Shown here: piece by piece, positions 44,943-55,179 of the stretch
Layout: every line of letters starts with the position of its first letter
How positions within the stretch are numbered: the stretch's first letter is position 1
DNA from: Paenibacillus sedimenti
GTDB lineage: Bacteria > Bacillota > Bacilli > Paenibacillales > NBRC-103111
Direction: 5' to 3'
Assembly (NCBI RefSeq): GCF_014534655.1
Contig: NZ_JACVVD010000003.1
Span: forward strand, 682,001 to 746,000
Length of the DNA: 64,000 nucleotides
Notes under the pieces: generated by a model
What the model was told of the DNA's origin: nothing
The model's database searches: none
The model's input: the letters and a program-made list of their open reading frames with translations, nothing else
Program-made: the position numbers and the translations under genes

Positions 44943-46280
44943 TCACTGAATGACAATCGTATTGAACGACTCAGGTTCGAGCTCAAAAGTATATACATCG
45001 TTTCCGGCGGAGAAACGTACGACTCGGGCTTCCGTAAACGGATTGGCGATGACAACAACTTTATCCCCATTCGGCCTTTCGAATGCAAGAGCGTTGCCGG
45101 TCCATGGGCCTTTCAAGCCGATTCGCGTCGAACCCGGAGTGACAAAATGGGAAAAGTGTTTCATCACATAGTACTCGGGGTTGAAGAGAGCTTGATGAGC
45201 TCCCGGATCTACGGTAATCATCGAGTTTTGCTCCCAGCCCCACGTGCTGCGGCCCTTCGGCTCAAGCACCATATTCCAATACATATAAGCGTTCACGCCG
45301 TTTGTGAAATAGTGCTGGTACAGATTAAAGACATATTTGGCGTAGTCCCATGTATTCGTCCCGTCGCCGCATTCATTTTCCGTTTGCATATAGCGCAGCT
45401 CCGGATAACTTTGTACAGTACGCTGAATGCCATATTTTCCTGCCCATTGGTAGCCGATGCCTTTGACGTATTTATAGGCTTCGGGATCGCTCAAGACGGT
45501 AAACGCGTATGCGTTAAAATCGGACGTCGACTTTTTCAGCCATTCCTGCCAAGGTTCCGGCGCATTAATTGTGCCTAGCCAAATCTCCGCATCAATCCCG
45601 TGCTTGTCGAAAGCAGGTCCTAAATAATCGCGGATGAAATCGCGAAGCTGCTCCCCTGTCCATAAGCAGGATGGGAACTTCTGATCCGCAACCACTTCAT
45701 TTTGCACGTGAATTTGGTGAATCGTAATGCCTTCATTGCGATATGCTTCCACAAATTTAACGAAATAGAGCGCATACGCCTCCAGAATCTCTTTTTCCCA
45801 GCGCAAAGCGCCATAGTTGTATGCTTTCGGGAACTTCATCCAGGTCGGCGGACTCCAAGGGGAAGCGAATAATTTTAGCTCAGGGTTATAGGTCAGAGCT
45901 TCTTTAATGTAAGGTATTAAGTACTTGAGATCCCTTTCGATGGAGAAATGCTTCATCTCCAAATCGCCATCCGTCTCATTCAGACTATACCACTCCAGTG
46001 CGTAATCGCTCGCACCGATCGGCAGCCGGCAAATGCTGAACTTATGCTCGCCGTCCGGATGAAACAGGGCATGCATGACTTTGGCCCTCTCATCTTCAGG
46101 TAAATGACTTAGCGCCGCGAAGCCGAGCTCATTGAAGCAACCGCCAAAGCCCTCGGCAACTTGGAATTTCTCATCAGTTATCGAAAGATTGGCATCCCCG
46201 CTGATTGAATCAGGCGCATTTCTTTCCTTCCATGCCGCATCGCGCGTGCTTGAAATCCAGCGTATGTTCGAGTTATTCAT
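44943..46280 (-). CDS. GH30 family glycosidase, intracellular
   Basis: 445 aa, no signal peptide. GH30 motifs: EGFGGCFNE near 43, SPWSPPTWMKFP near 142, acid/base Glu in IHVQNEVVADQ (near 192), nucleophile Glu in YMQTENECGDG (near 300), and a C-terminal beta-sandwich (VVVIANPFTEARVV). GH30 includes beta-glucosylceramidases, beta-1,6-glucanases and beta-xylosidases; this one looks closer to the glucosidase-like group than to xylanases. ATG 46280 with GGAGG 9 nt upstream. First gene of GH30-GH42, divergent from an AraC regulator. Confidence 0.9.
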   Translation of the reverse strand: MNNSNIRWISSTRDAAWKERNAPDSISGDANLSITDEKFQVAEGFGGCFNELGFAALSHLPEDERAKVMHALFHPDGEHKFSICRLPIGASDYALEWYSLNETDGDLEMKHFSIERDLKYLIPYIKEALTYNPELKLFASPWSPPTWMKFPKAYNYGALRWEKEILEAYALYFVKFVEAYRNEGITIHQIHVQNEVVADQKFPSCLWTGEQLRDFIRDYLGPAFDKHGIDAEIWLGTINAPEPWQEWLKKSTSDFNAYAFTVLSDPEAYKYVKGIGYQWAGKYGIQRTVQSYPELRYMQTENECGDGTNTWDYAKYVFNLYQHYFTNGVNAYMYWNMVLEPKGRSTWGWEQNSMITVDPGAHQALFNPEYYVMKHFSHFVTPGSTRIGLKGPWTGNALAFERPNGDKVVVIANPFTEARVVRFSAGNDVYTFELEPESFNTIVIQ

Positions 46281-46433
46281 CCCATTATTCCTCCAATGGT
46301 TTCATTCATGTATCGTGAATGACGGATTGTTTATCGTGACTTGCTCCAAGCTCATCTTTATTATAGATTGAGAGTAGAATCGCAGCGATTGTCCAAACAA
46401 CGTGAAATTTACCCAAATCCAAGGTGAATTGAT

Positions 46434-47339
46434 ATGAAAAAAAGCAAACCCTTAATAAGCTGGAGCAGCGATGTCCAGTGGCTTCCCGTCATAGATTGGA
46501 ACGTGAAATTTTACGGAGCGCACCAACAACAAGTGCCAAAAAATTGGGAAATGCCGGTAGAAACCCATATCGGTTTTGAAATCAACCTGATCCTCGCGGG
46601 TACACAAGAAACGGTGATGGAACGGAGTCGTTACTTCTTACACGAAGGGGATATTATTCTCATCCCGCCAGGCTTCAAACATGCGAATCGCTGTGCGTCC
46701 GAGAAGGGAATGACTTATTTCACGGCCCATTTTAACGTCGACGATCCCCTGTTTCGCCAGGAAATGATCAAGCATTCAAAGATGGTCTACCCATCCGGAT
46801 CCGATGAAAATGTTAAGCTGCGCAAAGTGCTTGATCATTGGGTTGAGATGGGCAAGCAGCAAAGCGAATATACGATAGCGGACCGGTTCCGCTTACAATC
46901 TACTTTGTTCGAGCTATTTGGTTTGTTGGCGCAAATCGCCTCATCGGCCGATGGTCAGCAGGAGAGCATCGCTCCCGCTTCCATGCAGTATGCCAAACAG
47001 ATTGCCGAGGCGATCAAAGCAACCTTCAATCCTCATACATGGGTCGACGATGCCGCTCACGAAAAATCCTTGCGGATTGAAGACATCATATCCTCGCTTG
47101 GGATCAGCCCCGGCTATGGTCTGGAAGTATTCCGCAAGGTGTACGGGATGTCGCCACGGCAATATTTATCAGACCTTAAACTGCACGAGGCCAAAGTGCT
47201 GATTCAGCAGCCCGACCTTTCTCTTAAGGAAATTGCCTCCTTGCTGGGTTATTCCCACCTATCCCACTTCAGCAGGCAGTTCAAACGGTGGACCGGCATG
47301 AGCCCGCTTCAGTACCGTCAGTCGGAGAAAGCTGAATAG
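46434..47339 (+). CDS. AraC family regulator with cupin sensor domain
   Basis: 301 aa. N-terminal cupin-like domain (about 40-110; HEGDIILIPPGFKHANRC) and C-terminal double HTH (about 205-298; LGISPGYGLEVFRKVYGMSPRQYL, LKEIASLLGYSHLSHFSRQF). Likely senses a sugar and controls the divergent GH30-GH42 operon through the 153-bp shared intergenic region. ATG 46434 with AAGGTGA upstream. Confidence 0.92.
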   Translation: MKKSKPLISWSSDVQWLPVIDWNVKFYGAHQQQVPKNWEMPVETHIGFEINLILAGTQETVMERSRYFLHEGDIILIPPGFKHANRCASEKGMTYFTAHFNVDDPLFRQEMIKHSKMVYPSGSDENVKLRKVLDHWVEMGKQQSEYTIADRFRLQSTLFELFGLLAQIASSADGQQESIAPASMQYAKQIAEAIKATFNPHTWVDDAAHEKSLRIEDIISSLGISPGYGLEVFRKVYGMSPRQYLSDLKLHEAKVLIQQPDLSLKEIASLLGYSHLSHFSRQFKRWTGMSPLQYRQSEKAE

Positions 47340-47343
47340 TTAC

Positions 47344-47381
47344 AAAGCAAAAAGCTGCCAGCACTCTGGCAGCTTTTGCTA
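47344..47381. terminator. bidirectional terminator
   Basis: Stem AGCAAAAAGCTGCCAG / CTGGCAGCTTTTGCT between the AraC gene (plus) and the response regulator gene (minus). Confidence 0.88.
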
Positions 47382-48980
47382 ATCCTCAAGATTGTTCCGG
47401 TACTGGGTCGGGGTCATCCCGACGTACTTCTTAAACACCTGGAAGAAGTATTTCTCGTCATTATATCCGACATCGTGCGCGATATCGCTTATTTTGAGAC
47501 TCCGGTTATGTAGCAGTTCGCGCGCCCGATCGATACGGATCTTATGCAAATAATCCAGAAAGTTCGTCTTCAGCTCTTGTTTAAACAGCAGGCTCAAATA
47601 GCCCGGTGTAATGAATACTTCCCTGGCCACCGTTTCACGGTTAATATCTTTGTAATAGTGCTGCTGAATATATTCAAGAATGGATTGAAACAATTTATTG
47701 TTGTTCTTCTTCTCATTCAACTGCCCGCTGACACTTAATACGATATCCAAAATGGCATGCATGATGTAATCCATGCTGGAGTGCTCCACGATATGCGTCA
47801 GCTCCGCCAAATTTTGCCCGAAAACCTTATCCGTATTGATGTTTTTCTCTATGCAGAAGCGATAAAGCGCAAAGACGAGAGCCAGCGTCGATTTCAATAC
47901 ATGCTCTTTGGAGCTGCCTTCCGGTTTGAGCGCCTCGTTAAATTCATCCAATTTGGCCTTAATTGCCGCTCGGTCGCCATTCATAACCGCTTGAAGAATC
48001 GCTTTCTCTTGCGCTAACGGGTATGAAGTATAGATGGGATCGTCGTCTACGGTTACTTTATAGTCAACGATCTGTTCGGCACCGATAAATACTTTCATAT
48101 CCAACGCCTTCATCGCTTCCCTGTAAGAGGTTTTCAAATGACTAATATCTTTATCGAAGCTGCCGATGCCGGCCGAAACCGAGAATTGCAAATAGGTTCT
48201 CGTATTTTGTTGAACTTTTTCTATAATAGGAATCCAAGTCTCGGTATCCGTCCATTCCTCCGCATTGATGATCACAATCAGATCGTCCTGATGTTCGAAA
48301 GCCGCGCACGGGCTTGAAGCGGAGAGCGTTTCTTCAACGATATTTTTCAACCCGTACTTGAATAGTTCGATATCCTCATTCCCATATTTCCGCTGCATTA
48401 AATGAAAATTATCGATCTGCAGGATGATCACGCCAAAGAATAGATGCGGAAATTCGAACCCGTGAATGCGCAAATTGGCCAAAAGCCTGTCATACGGGGG
48501 ATTCTCCGTCGTCACAAGCCGGTTCAGCGTCTTCTCTTTCAGCAGCGGAAAACTTTCGCGAAAGCCCGCGTGAAGCTGCTCAAACCTCCGCACCTGCATC
48601 TGTTTTTCCTCAATTTGATCTTTCAATTTGAGCACCGTATCGAGAATTTCTTGCCTTCGGCTCGGTTTCAACAAATAATCGCTGGCCCCTATGGCAAGCG
48701 CCTTTTTGGCATATTCGAAATCGTCGTAACCGCTCATGATCACGCATTTGATGTGCGGATAATCCGACGCCACATGCTCAATAAGCGTCAGCCCGTCCAT
48801 CTCCGGCATTCGTATATCCGTCAGCAGGATATCTACGGGGTATTCTTTAAGCAGTTCGATGGCTTCGGCGCCGTCTCGCGCTTCCGCAGCAATGGATATA
48901 CCATGATTCGGCCAATCGATTAACGTCCGTATGCCGGTTCGCGCCCGTTCCTCATCGTCAACGATCATCAGATGGATCAT
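47379..48980 (-). CDS. response regulator with AraC DNA-binding domain, YesN-like (second pair)
   Basis: 533 aa. Receiver domain (LMIVDDEERART, phospho-acceptor Asp55 in ILLTDIRMPEMDG, Lys in DYLLKPSRRQE), a middle region resembling a degenerate cyclase-like domain, and a C-terminal AraC double HTH (NRETVAREVFITPGYLSLLF, ISDIAHDVGYNDEKYFFQVF). Starts inside the kinase stop codon (ATGA overlap at 48977-48980) with AGGAGG 10 nt upstream. Probable activator of the divergent importer operon at 51-54 kb. Confidence 0.93.
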   Translation of the reverse strand: MIHLMIVDDEERARTGIRTLIDWPNHGISIAAEARDGAEAIELLKEYPVDILLTDIRMPEMDGLTLIEHVASDYPHIKCVIMSGYDDFEYAKKALAIGASDYLLKPSRRQEILDTVLKLKDQIEEKQMQVRRFEQLHAGFRESFPLLKEKTLNRLVTTENPPYDRLLANLRIHGFEFPHLFFGVIILQIDNFHLMQRKYGNEDIELFKYGLKNIVEETLSASSPCAAFEHQDDLIVIINAEEWTDTETWIPIIEKVQQNTRTYLQFSVSAGIGSFDKDISHLKTSYREAMKALDMKVFIGAEQIVDYKVTVDDDPIYTSYPLAQEKAILQAVMNGDRAAIKAKLDEFNEALKPEGSSKEHVLKSTLALVFALYRFCIEKNINTDKVFGQNLAELTHIVEHSSMDYIMHAILDIVLSVSGQLNEKKNNNKLFQSILEYIQQHYYKDINRETVAREVFITPGYLSLLFKQELKTNFLDYLHKIRIDRARELLHNRSLKISDIAHDVGYNDEKYFFQVFKKYVGMTPTQYRNNLED

Positions 48981-50797
48981 ACGCTCTGTTCCTCCTTGTT
49001 TTCGGATATCGCGGGAATGATCATGACAACCCTTGTCCCTTTACCGGGCTCACTATCATAATTCAAACTAAATCCGTTCTTATAAAAATGCTTCAATCTC
49101 GCATGCACATTTTGAATGCCATAACCGCCGGTTTCCTGAGCTGTATGAATGTCGCTCTCATTTGGGGGTTCTAACAGATTTCGAATGGCAGACTCCTCCA
49201 TACCCGGTCCGTCGTCTTCGATGACAAACCGCAAGAAGTCGCCGGAAAGATTGCCCGTTACGGTTACATTCCCCCCGCCGCGTTTCCTCTCAATACCGTG
49301 AATCAAAGCATTTTCGATAAACGGCTGCAAAATCAATTTTAACATCACGTAGCTTTCCATCTCTTCCGGTATATCGATTCGGTAATTCAACAGATCTTTA
49401 AAGCGCATTTTTTGCAGGACCAAATATAACTCGATCAATTCCTTCTCCTTTTTCACACTGGTGAAGCTTTTGCCGCGGTTCAAACTTAAGCGGAACAATC
49501 GGGACAAATTGACGATCATTTCGCTGATTCGGCTTTGACCGGCCGCTTCGGCCTCCCAAAAGATGGTGTCGAGCATATTGTACAGAAAATGCGGGTTAAT
49601 TTGCGATTGCAGCGCTTTTAACTCCGCTTCCTTCTCTTTGAGCTGCAGAACGTAGACGTCGTTGACTAATGACTCTATATTGACGACCATGCTATTATAG
49701 CCGCGGCTTAACTCTCCGATCTCATCCTTATACTTAATGTCCACACGTTCGTCAAAGTGACCGTTTTGAAACCTTTTCATGGAACGAAGCAGCACTCGGA
49801 TCGGCGAGGTCAGCAGCGATGTCAAAATCATCATAAATGGAATGCTGAGCAGCAAGCAGACCACAATCAGGACGAGAACAAATACCTTAATGGAACTTAG
49901 TTCTTTCGTAAGCAATGACAGCGGAACCGCATACATCGTTTGCCATCCGTTTTCGTTCATCCCGCTATAGGTGATGAGTAGCTCTTCTCCTTGTTCGTTT
50001 AGAATCATCGACCCTGGGGACGTGGATCTCCTAATGTCAGCGAACGCAGCGGCTTCCTCACCTGACCGGTAAAAGTCTTTTCCAGCCTTTAATAAGGGAT
50101 TGCCGTTAACATCCATAATGAGGATGCCGTGGTCCTGATCGTATAAATGCTTGAGATGCTTATTGCGTATCGTATCCAGATTAATACCTACGAAAATAAA
50201 GCCGATCATGCTTCCATCCGATACGCTTCGGATAATTCGGCTCATGCCGATCTTCTCATTCCGGTTGTTCTGCAAGAACACATTGTTGTCATCATTCAAT
50301 GGAAACCAGTACGAGGCGCCGTTCAGCGCCAGCGTACGGTCGTACACTGCGCTTTTTTGAATATTCGCGAACGAGCCCGGACCGCTGCTGTCATCGCTTG
50401 CTTCTTGAAACACGGGCTGCTGGCCTCTGCCATACAACGCTAAAAAATCGAAATTTCTTGTGACCAGCATTTGATTCATAATGGACGCCGTTGGCCCGGA
50501 ATACAGCGTGCTTTCCAATTCTCTCGACTCACTCACATGACGGATGAGCCCTTCCTGTACGACAGATGCAAGACTAAACACTGTTACCCAATCCGCAATG
50601 TTTTTCTGCAGAGCCGTGATGTTGCTGTCCACTTCCTTAATAACGCCGAGATTCGTGGAACTAACCTTATTGACAATTTGTTTGCTGGAAGTCTGGTAAG
50701 AATAATACCCAAGCGTCAAAGAAATGATGACGATCATCAAATAAAACAAAATGAAAATTTTATATTTAATGCTCAAATTCAAATAAAAGTTCGCCAA
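48977..50797 (-). CDS. sensor histidine kinase, YesM-like (second pair)
   Basis: 606 aa. N-terminal helix (about 12-35), extracellular dCache-like sensor, second helix near 300-325, HAMP, His_kinase domain with SQINPHFLYNMLDTIFW (His403), and an ATPase domain (LQPFIENALIHGIE, EDDGPGM). The start is TTG 50797; no better start with a ribosome binding site was found, so the exact N-terminus is uncertain. Divergent from the binding-protein gene at 51005 with about 200 bp between. Confidence 0.92.
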   Translation of the reverse strand: MANFYLNLSIKYKIFILFYLMIVIISLTLGYYSYQTSSKQIVNKVSSTNLGVIKEVDSNITALQKNIADWVTVFSLASVVQEGLIRHVSESRELESTLYSGPTASIMNQMLVTRNFDFLALYGRGQQPVFQEASDDSSGPGSFANIQKSAVYDRTLALNGASYWFPLNDDNNVFLQNNRNEKIGMSRIIRSVSDGSMIGFIFVGINLDTIRNKHLKHLYDQDHGILIMDVNGNPLLKAGKDFYRSGEEAAAFADIRRSTSPGSMILNEQGEELLITYSGMNENGWQTMYAVPLSLLTKELSSIKVFVLVLIVVCLLLSIPFMMILTSLLTSPIRVLLRSMKRFQNGHFDERVDIKYKDEIGELSRGYNSMVVNIESLVNDVYVLQLKEKEAELKALQSQINPHFLYNMLDTIFWEAEAAGQSRISEMIVNLSRLFRLSLNRGKSFTSVKKEKELIELYLVLQKMRFKDLLNYRIDIPEEMESYVMLKLILQPFIENALIHGIERKRGGGNVTVTGNLSGDFLRFVIEDDGPGMEESAIRNLLEPPNESDIHTAQETGGYGIQNVHARLKHFYKNGFSLNYDSEPGKGTRVVMIIPAISENKEEQSV

Positions 50798-51004
50798 GGG
50801 GCATCACAAACCTTACTATTTTTTAATTGATTTTTTTGTTTGTATTGTATCCTCTCTGCCTTGAATTCACAACGAAGTTAGCGAAATTTTCGACAAATTT
50901 ACACTTTACACATCTTTTTTCTACTGACCCGCCCCTTATCGCTTTGCTATGATCTGTTTATGAAATCAACGACCCAGCCAAATCAGCCAATAGGGGGAGC
51001 CAGT

Positions 51005-52351
51005 ATGACTAACCAAAGTAAATTTATCCGGGCCACAGTCCTGACCGCATCCATCGCCATGATCAGTACGCTTGCTGCTTGCGGAGGCAACAATACCCAA
51101 AGTTCATCAAATGCTGCAAATTCGGATAAAAAAGAAGGAGCCGTCGTTACCTTACGCTTCTTCTCCAACCTGCCCGATCGCAAATCCGGACAAGGCCTTG
51201 TCGAACAGATATCCATCGACAACTACATGAAAGAGAATCCGAATGTCAAAATTGAAGTTGAAGCTCTGGCCGAAGAACCATTCAAAAACAAGCTGAAAGC
51301 TTACATGGCTTCCAACGAGCCAATCGATATTACAATGGTCCATGGCGGCGCTGAGCTAAGCACGCTCGTCAAAGCCAAATATGTCAAAGAACTGAATCTC
51401 AAAGATTACGAAGGAGAAAAATATAATTTCCTGCCGGGCGTTTTCCGCTCTTTCACCTTCGACGGTAAAATTTATGGATTGCCTCGAAACAGCGATTATG
51501 AGGTCATCTACTATAACAAAAAAATGTTTGCCGATAACGGCGTCAAAGTGCCGACAACCTACAATGAGCTTCTTGATGCGGCTAAAGCGTTCAGGGTAAA
51601 AGGCATTACGCCGATGTCCACGAATGGCAAGGATTTGTGGAGTTTCGGGCTATTGTTTCAAAATACGGCTCAGCGTATAAACGGTGATCAGAATACGATT
51701 CTAGATGCCGTCGATCAAAAGAAATCGTTCGTTCAAGATGAAAGCTTCCTTCAATCCGCAAAACTTTTGAAACAGATGCTCGATGCGAAAATGTTCCAGG
51801 ATTCTTTCATGACGGCCGACTACGGCGCTTCGCAAAACATTTTCACTCAGGAAAAAGCCGCCATGTGGTACATGGGCTCTTGGGAAGCCGGCATGGCTAC
51901 GAATGAAAAATTGCCGGAGTCGTTCCGTAAAAATCTTGGCGTGATCAAGTATCCGGTCGTTGAAGGCGGCAAAGGCAAAGAATCCGACTTGATCGCTTGG
52001 AATGGCGGCGGCTATGCCTTGACAACTTCATCCAAAAATCCGGAGGAAGCCAGAAAGTTTTTCGATTACTTGATGAGCGCTAACCAATGGGCCAAAAATG
52101 CTTGGGAAACAGGCGCAGCCGTACCAGCTCAAAAATATGAACTGACGGGCAAAGAAAGCGAAGTTCAAAAGCAGCTTACAGATATCTTGGTCAAAGCCAC
52201 TTCAACAGCAGGCTCTACATTCATTGATTACGGCACACCTGCATTCAAAGACGACGTACAAAATGCGTTCGGCAAATTTTTCTCCGGCTCTACAACACCG
52301 GAACAGCTCGTCGCTGATCTGCAAACGGCAGCCGCCAAACAGAAAAAGTAA
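51005..52351 (+). CDS. extracellular sugar-binding lipoprotein of the second importer
   Basis: 448 aa. Lipoprotein signal with lipobox TLAACGG (Cys near 25), then a family 1 sugar-binding fold (VTLRFFSNLPDRKSGQG, YGLPRNSDYEVIYYNKKMF, LIAWNGGGYALTT). ATG 51005 with GGGGGAG 6 nt upstream is preferred to the in-frame start at 50960. Two hairpins separate it from the permeases. Probable substrates are products of GH42/GH30-type glycans, inferred from neighbours. Confidence 0.9.
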   Translation: MTNQSKFIRATVLTASIAMISTLAACGGNNTQSSSNAANSDKKEGAVVTLRFFSNLPDRKSGQGLVEQISIDNYMKENPNVKIEVEALAEEPFKNKLKAYMASNEPIDITMVHGGAELSTLVKAKYVKELNLKDYEGEKYNFLPGVFRSFTFDGKIYGLPRNSDYEVIYYNKKMFADNGVKVPTTYNELLDAAKAFRVKGITPMSTNGKDLWSFGLLFQNTAQRINGDQNTILDAVDQKKSFVQDESFLQSAKLLKQMLDAKMFQDSFMTADYGASQNIFTQEKAAMWYMGSWEAGMATNEKLPESFRKNLGVIKYPVVEGGKGKESDLIAWNGGGYALTTSSKNPEEARKFFDYLMSANQWAKNAWETGAAVPAQKYELTGKESEVQKQLTDILVKATSTAGSTFIDYGTPAFKDDVQNAFGKFFSGSTTPEQLVADLQTAAAKQKK

Positions 52352-52426
52352 ATCATGAGAAAAACGTCTATCGACGTACATTCGAAGATGAGCGACCGCG
52401 TTAAGCGGAAGTTTTTATCGCCAATA

Positions 52427-52471
52427 GGAAAGTTTGTTAAGCACTTTAGTACTTTACGAAGTTAAACTTTC
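52427..52471 (+). promoter_or_regulatory. inverted repeat after the binding-protein gene
   Basis: GGAAAGTTT ... AAACTTTCC with a pairing inner part (TTAAGC / GTTAA); forms a hairpin ahead of the next one. Confidence 0.55.
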
Positions 52472-52488
52472 CTATGTGGTAGAGAAAA

Positions 52489-52524
52489 CAGAAAAGGACA
52501 GGTATAGTTTCCTGTCCTTTTCTG
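52489..52524 (+). terminator. intra-operon terminator/stabiliser hairpin
   Basis: Perfect 14-bp stem CAGAAAAGGACAGG / CCTGTCCTTTTCTG with loop TATAGTTT, 28 bp before the first permease gene. Likely allows partial read-through so that binding protein exceeds permease. Confidence 0.75.
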
Positions 52525-52551
52525 CATCCATACGGAAGGAGTTCAAGGACC

Positions 52552-53442
52552 ATGCAAAAAGTGCTCAGCAACAAACTGGCTATTTTTCTATTCGTTTTTC
52601 CCGGCATCCTGTTATTTATCCTGACTTTTCTGGCACCGATTATTTTGAGCGGCTTTTACTCCCTGACCGATACGCTTGGACCCGGAACCGAAATTAACAT
52701 GGTCGGACTACAAAATTTTAAAGAACTGTTTTTTGACGATTCGCGGTTTTGGAAATCTTTATTGAACGCTCTCCTGCTAGGTCTCGGCTGCATCTTGCTG
52801 CAGCATCCTATCAGCATATTTTTTGCTATTATGCTGGACCGAATCGGAGGAAAAGCAGAGAAAGTGTTCCGCACGATCTTCTTCATTCCCTGTGTCATCT
52901 CCGTTGTCGTCATCTCCCGCATGTGGCTGACCATTTTCGATCCTGAATTCGGGATGGTCAATAAAATTTTGGACATGACCGGTCTTGGATTTTTAAAACA
53001 TGCCTGGTTAGGAGACACGGAAACTGCGCTCGGTTCCCTATTGTTCATCTTAATCTGGTCAGGCTTCGGATGGGCGCTATTGTTCTACTACGCCGGGATT
53101 AAAGGAATTCCGGAGGAATTGTACGAAGCCGCTCATTTGGACGGGGCTTCAGGGATAAAGCTTCATTGGAAAATAACCGTTCCTTTATTGTCACCGGTCA
53201 TCGCCGTTCAAATTACGCTTGCGATGATCACTGCACTCAAACAGATGGAAACGGTATTCCTTACGACCAATGGCGGACCGGGAGATTCCACGCAATTTTT
53301 GGCCGTGTACTTATACAACAAAGCATTTTCAGCGAGCGAATACGGCTATGCCAATGCGATTTCCATTCTCTTTATTCTCGTATGCTTAATCGCCACGTAT
53401 GTAAGCAATAAGCTCATCCGTAGCGATGTCGCAGAATACTAG
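52552..53442 (+). CDS. carbohydrate ABC importer permease, MalF/UgpA-like
   Basis: 296 aa, six membrane helices. EAA loop EAAHLDGASGIKLHWKITVP near residue 190. Inner-membrane subunit that pairs with the following gene (11-bp gap). ATG 52552 with AAGGAG 10 nt upstream. No ATPase gene follows. Confidence 0.92.
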   Translation: MQKVLSNKLAIFLFVFPGILLFILTFLAPIILSGFYSLTDTLGPGTEINMVGLQNFKELFFDDSRFWKSLLNALLLGLGCILLQHPISIFFAIMLDRIGGKAEKVFRTIFFIPCVISVVVISRMWLTIFDPEFGMVNKILDMTGLGFLKHAWLGDTETALGSLLFILIWSGFGWALLFYYAGIKGIPEELYEAAHLDGASGIKLHWKITVPLLSPVIAVQITLAMITALKQMETVFLTTNGGPGDSTQFLAVYLYNKAFSASEYGYANAISILFILVCLIATYVSNKLIRSDVAEY

Positions 53443-53453
53443 GCGGTGATGAC

Positions 53454-54278
53454 ATGAAGAAAAAACATAAAACATTACTATGGATTTTGTTCGTACTAGT
53501 AGCATTCGGACAATTGTTCCCGTTAATTTGGCTGATTAATTTCTCATTCAACAGCAGCAGCGACTTTTTCTTTTCTTCCATTTTGAAATGGCCGAGCTCG
53601 CCCCAGTGGCAAAACTATGTGAATGCCTGGGTGGACGGCAAGTTCCCCAAATATTTGCTGAACAGTGTGCTGGTTTCGGCTGTGACCATTATTTTGACCA
53701 TGTTCCTGTCATTGTCGCTTGCCTATGCATTCACGCGCATGCATTGGAAAACACGCTCCTTTTTCTTTTCGGTCATTCTGCTCGGTATCATGATCCCGAT
53801 CCATGCAACCCTGCTGCCGAACTTTGCAATTTTCAAAGCTTTAGGATTGACCAATTCCTATTTAGGTCTGATTCTTCCTTACACGGCCGTCTCGGTTCCG
53901 CTCGGCACCTTCATCTTATCCGGATTTTTGCGCAGCATTCCCGGCGCCATAGAAGAATCGGCCGTTATGGATGGCTGCAGCATTTATCGCATCGTCTTTC
54001 AGATTATTATGCCGCTTACGATGCCGGCGCTGGTTACGATAGCTGTCACCACGTTCTTGAACTGCTGGAACGAATTTATTATGGCATCTACCTTCCTGAG
54101 CAAGGATTCGCTCAAAACATTGCCATTCTCGGTCATGCACTTTACCGGGCAGTATTCTTCGGACTACGGCTCACAATTCGCGGTTATGGTTTTAACCTCG
54201 ATACCTGCGATTATCATCTATGCCATGTTTAATGAGCAGATTACTAAAGGTGTTACTGCCGGGGCAGTTAAAGGTTGA
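53454..54278 (+). CDS. carbohydrate ABC importer permease, MalG/UgpE-like
   Basis: 274 aa, six membrane helices. EAA loop EESAVMDGCSIYRIVFQIIM near residue 165 and C-terminus ITKGVTAGAVKG. Second permease of the importer; last gene of the operon. ATG 53454 with GGTGATGAC upstream. Confidence 0.92.
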   Translation: MKKKHKTLLWILFVLVAFGQLFPLIWLINFSFNSSSDFFFSSILKWPSSPQWQNYVNAWVDGKFPKYLLNSVLVSAVTIILTMFLSLSLAYAFTRMHWKTRSFFFSVILLGIMIPIHATLLPNFAIFKALGLTNSYLGLILPYTAVSVPLGTFILSGFLRSIPGAIEESAVMDGCSIYRIVFQIIMPLTMPALVTIAVTTFLNCWNEFIMASTFLSKDSLKTLPFSVMHFTGQYSSDYGSQFAVMVLTSIPAIIIYAMFNEQITKGVTAGAVKG

Positions 54279-54390
54279 GTGTTCTCTTGCTTAATCTTGC
54301 TATTACATTCGAGAATGCGTACAAACGGTTATTCATGAGGTTATACTGATCGTGTAGATCATGAAACGGCCGTTTAGGAGGTATTGGAAA

Positions 54391-55125
54391 ATGGAACATC
54401 AGAATAGTATAGCTGCCGAGCGCCTTGCTGAACGCGTAGCTCATCTGGATTGGAATATGCTCCAACAATCGCTGGACCATCACGGGTATGCAAAACTGCC
54501 TACTATATTAACTAAATCGGAATGCAAACAAATCATAGATACCTATGAAGAACCGGCTTACTTCCGAAATACCATTGATATGGCCCGTTACCGATTCGGA
54601 ATCGGGGAGTACAAATATTACGATGCCCCCCTTCCGGACTTGCTGCAGCAGCTTCGTGAAAGCTTCTTTCCGGAACTATCGAAAACAGCCAATCGCTGGA
54701 ATGAGCAATTGGGCAACAATGCAGCTTATCCGTTAACGCTAAAGGAGTTTCTGGATCTATGCTACAAAGAAGAACAGACGCGTTCAACCCCATTGATATT
54801 GAAATACGAATCAGGCGGATATAACTGTCTTCATCAAGATTTATATGGAAAAGTCTTCTTTCCTTTTCAGGTCGTATTCGCACTTAATCAGAAGGATGAA
54901 GATTATACCGGCGGCGAGTTTCTACTGGTGGAACAGCGTCCGCGCGCGCAAAGCAGGGGGCACGTCATCACCCTCGAACAAGGACAAGGTTTAATTTTCC
55001 CAACCCGTCATCGTCCGGTTTCGGGTACTCGCGGCTACTATAAAACCACGCTAAGGCACGGAGTCAGCACGATTACATCGGGAACCAGATATAGTCTGGG
55101 TATTATTTTTCATGACGCCAAGTAA
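54391..55125 (+). CDS. 2OG-Fe(II) oxygenase of the Oxygenase-NA type
   Basis: 244 aa. The conserved region (YNCLHQDLYG with the HxD iron ligands near 155, FTGGEF-like YTGGEFLLVEQRPRAQSR, LRHGVS with the distal His, RYSLGIIFHDAK at the end) fits the bacterial family annotated as oxygenase for damaged nucleic acids (PF09859). Related proteins are often encoded near DNA alkylation repair genes; an ATP-dependent DNA ligase gene lies 270 bp away, convergent. Start ATG 54391 is 9 nt from AGGAGG; the ATG at 54361 is upstream of that site. Activity on DNA is inferred from family naming only. Confidence 0.85.
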   Translation: MEHQNSIAAERLAERVAHLDWNMLQQSLDHHGYAKLPTILTKSECKQIIDTYEEPAYFRNTIDMARYRFGIGEYKYYDAPLPDLLQQLRESFFPELSKTANRWNEQLGNNAAYPLTLKEFLDLCYKEEQTRSTPLILKYESGGYNCLHQDLYGKVFFPFQVVFALNQKDEDYTGGEFLLVEQRPRAQSRGHVITLEQGQGLIFPTRHRPVSGTRGYYKTTLRHGVSTITSGTRYSLGIIFHDAK

Positions 55126-55179
55126 GGGACTACAAGGGCTTTCTGCACCCTCTACCCTCAAAGCGGATACCATTGCGTT

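Noticed and set aside
53588-54232. 214-codon frame overlapping the MalG-like permease gene
   Set aside because: Out-of-frame reading of a clear permease; His/Cys-rich composition without a family match.
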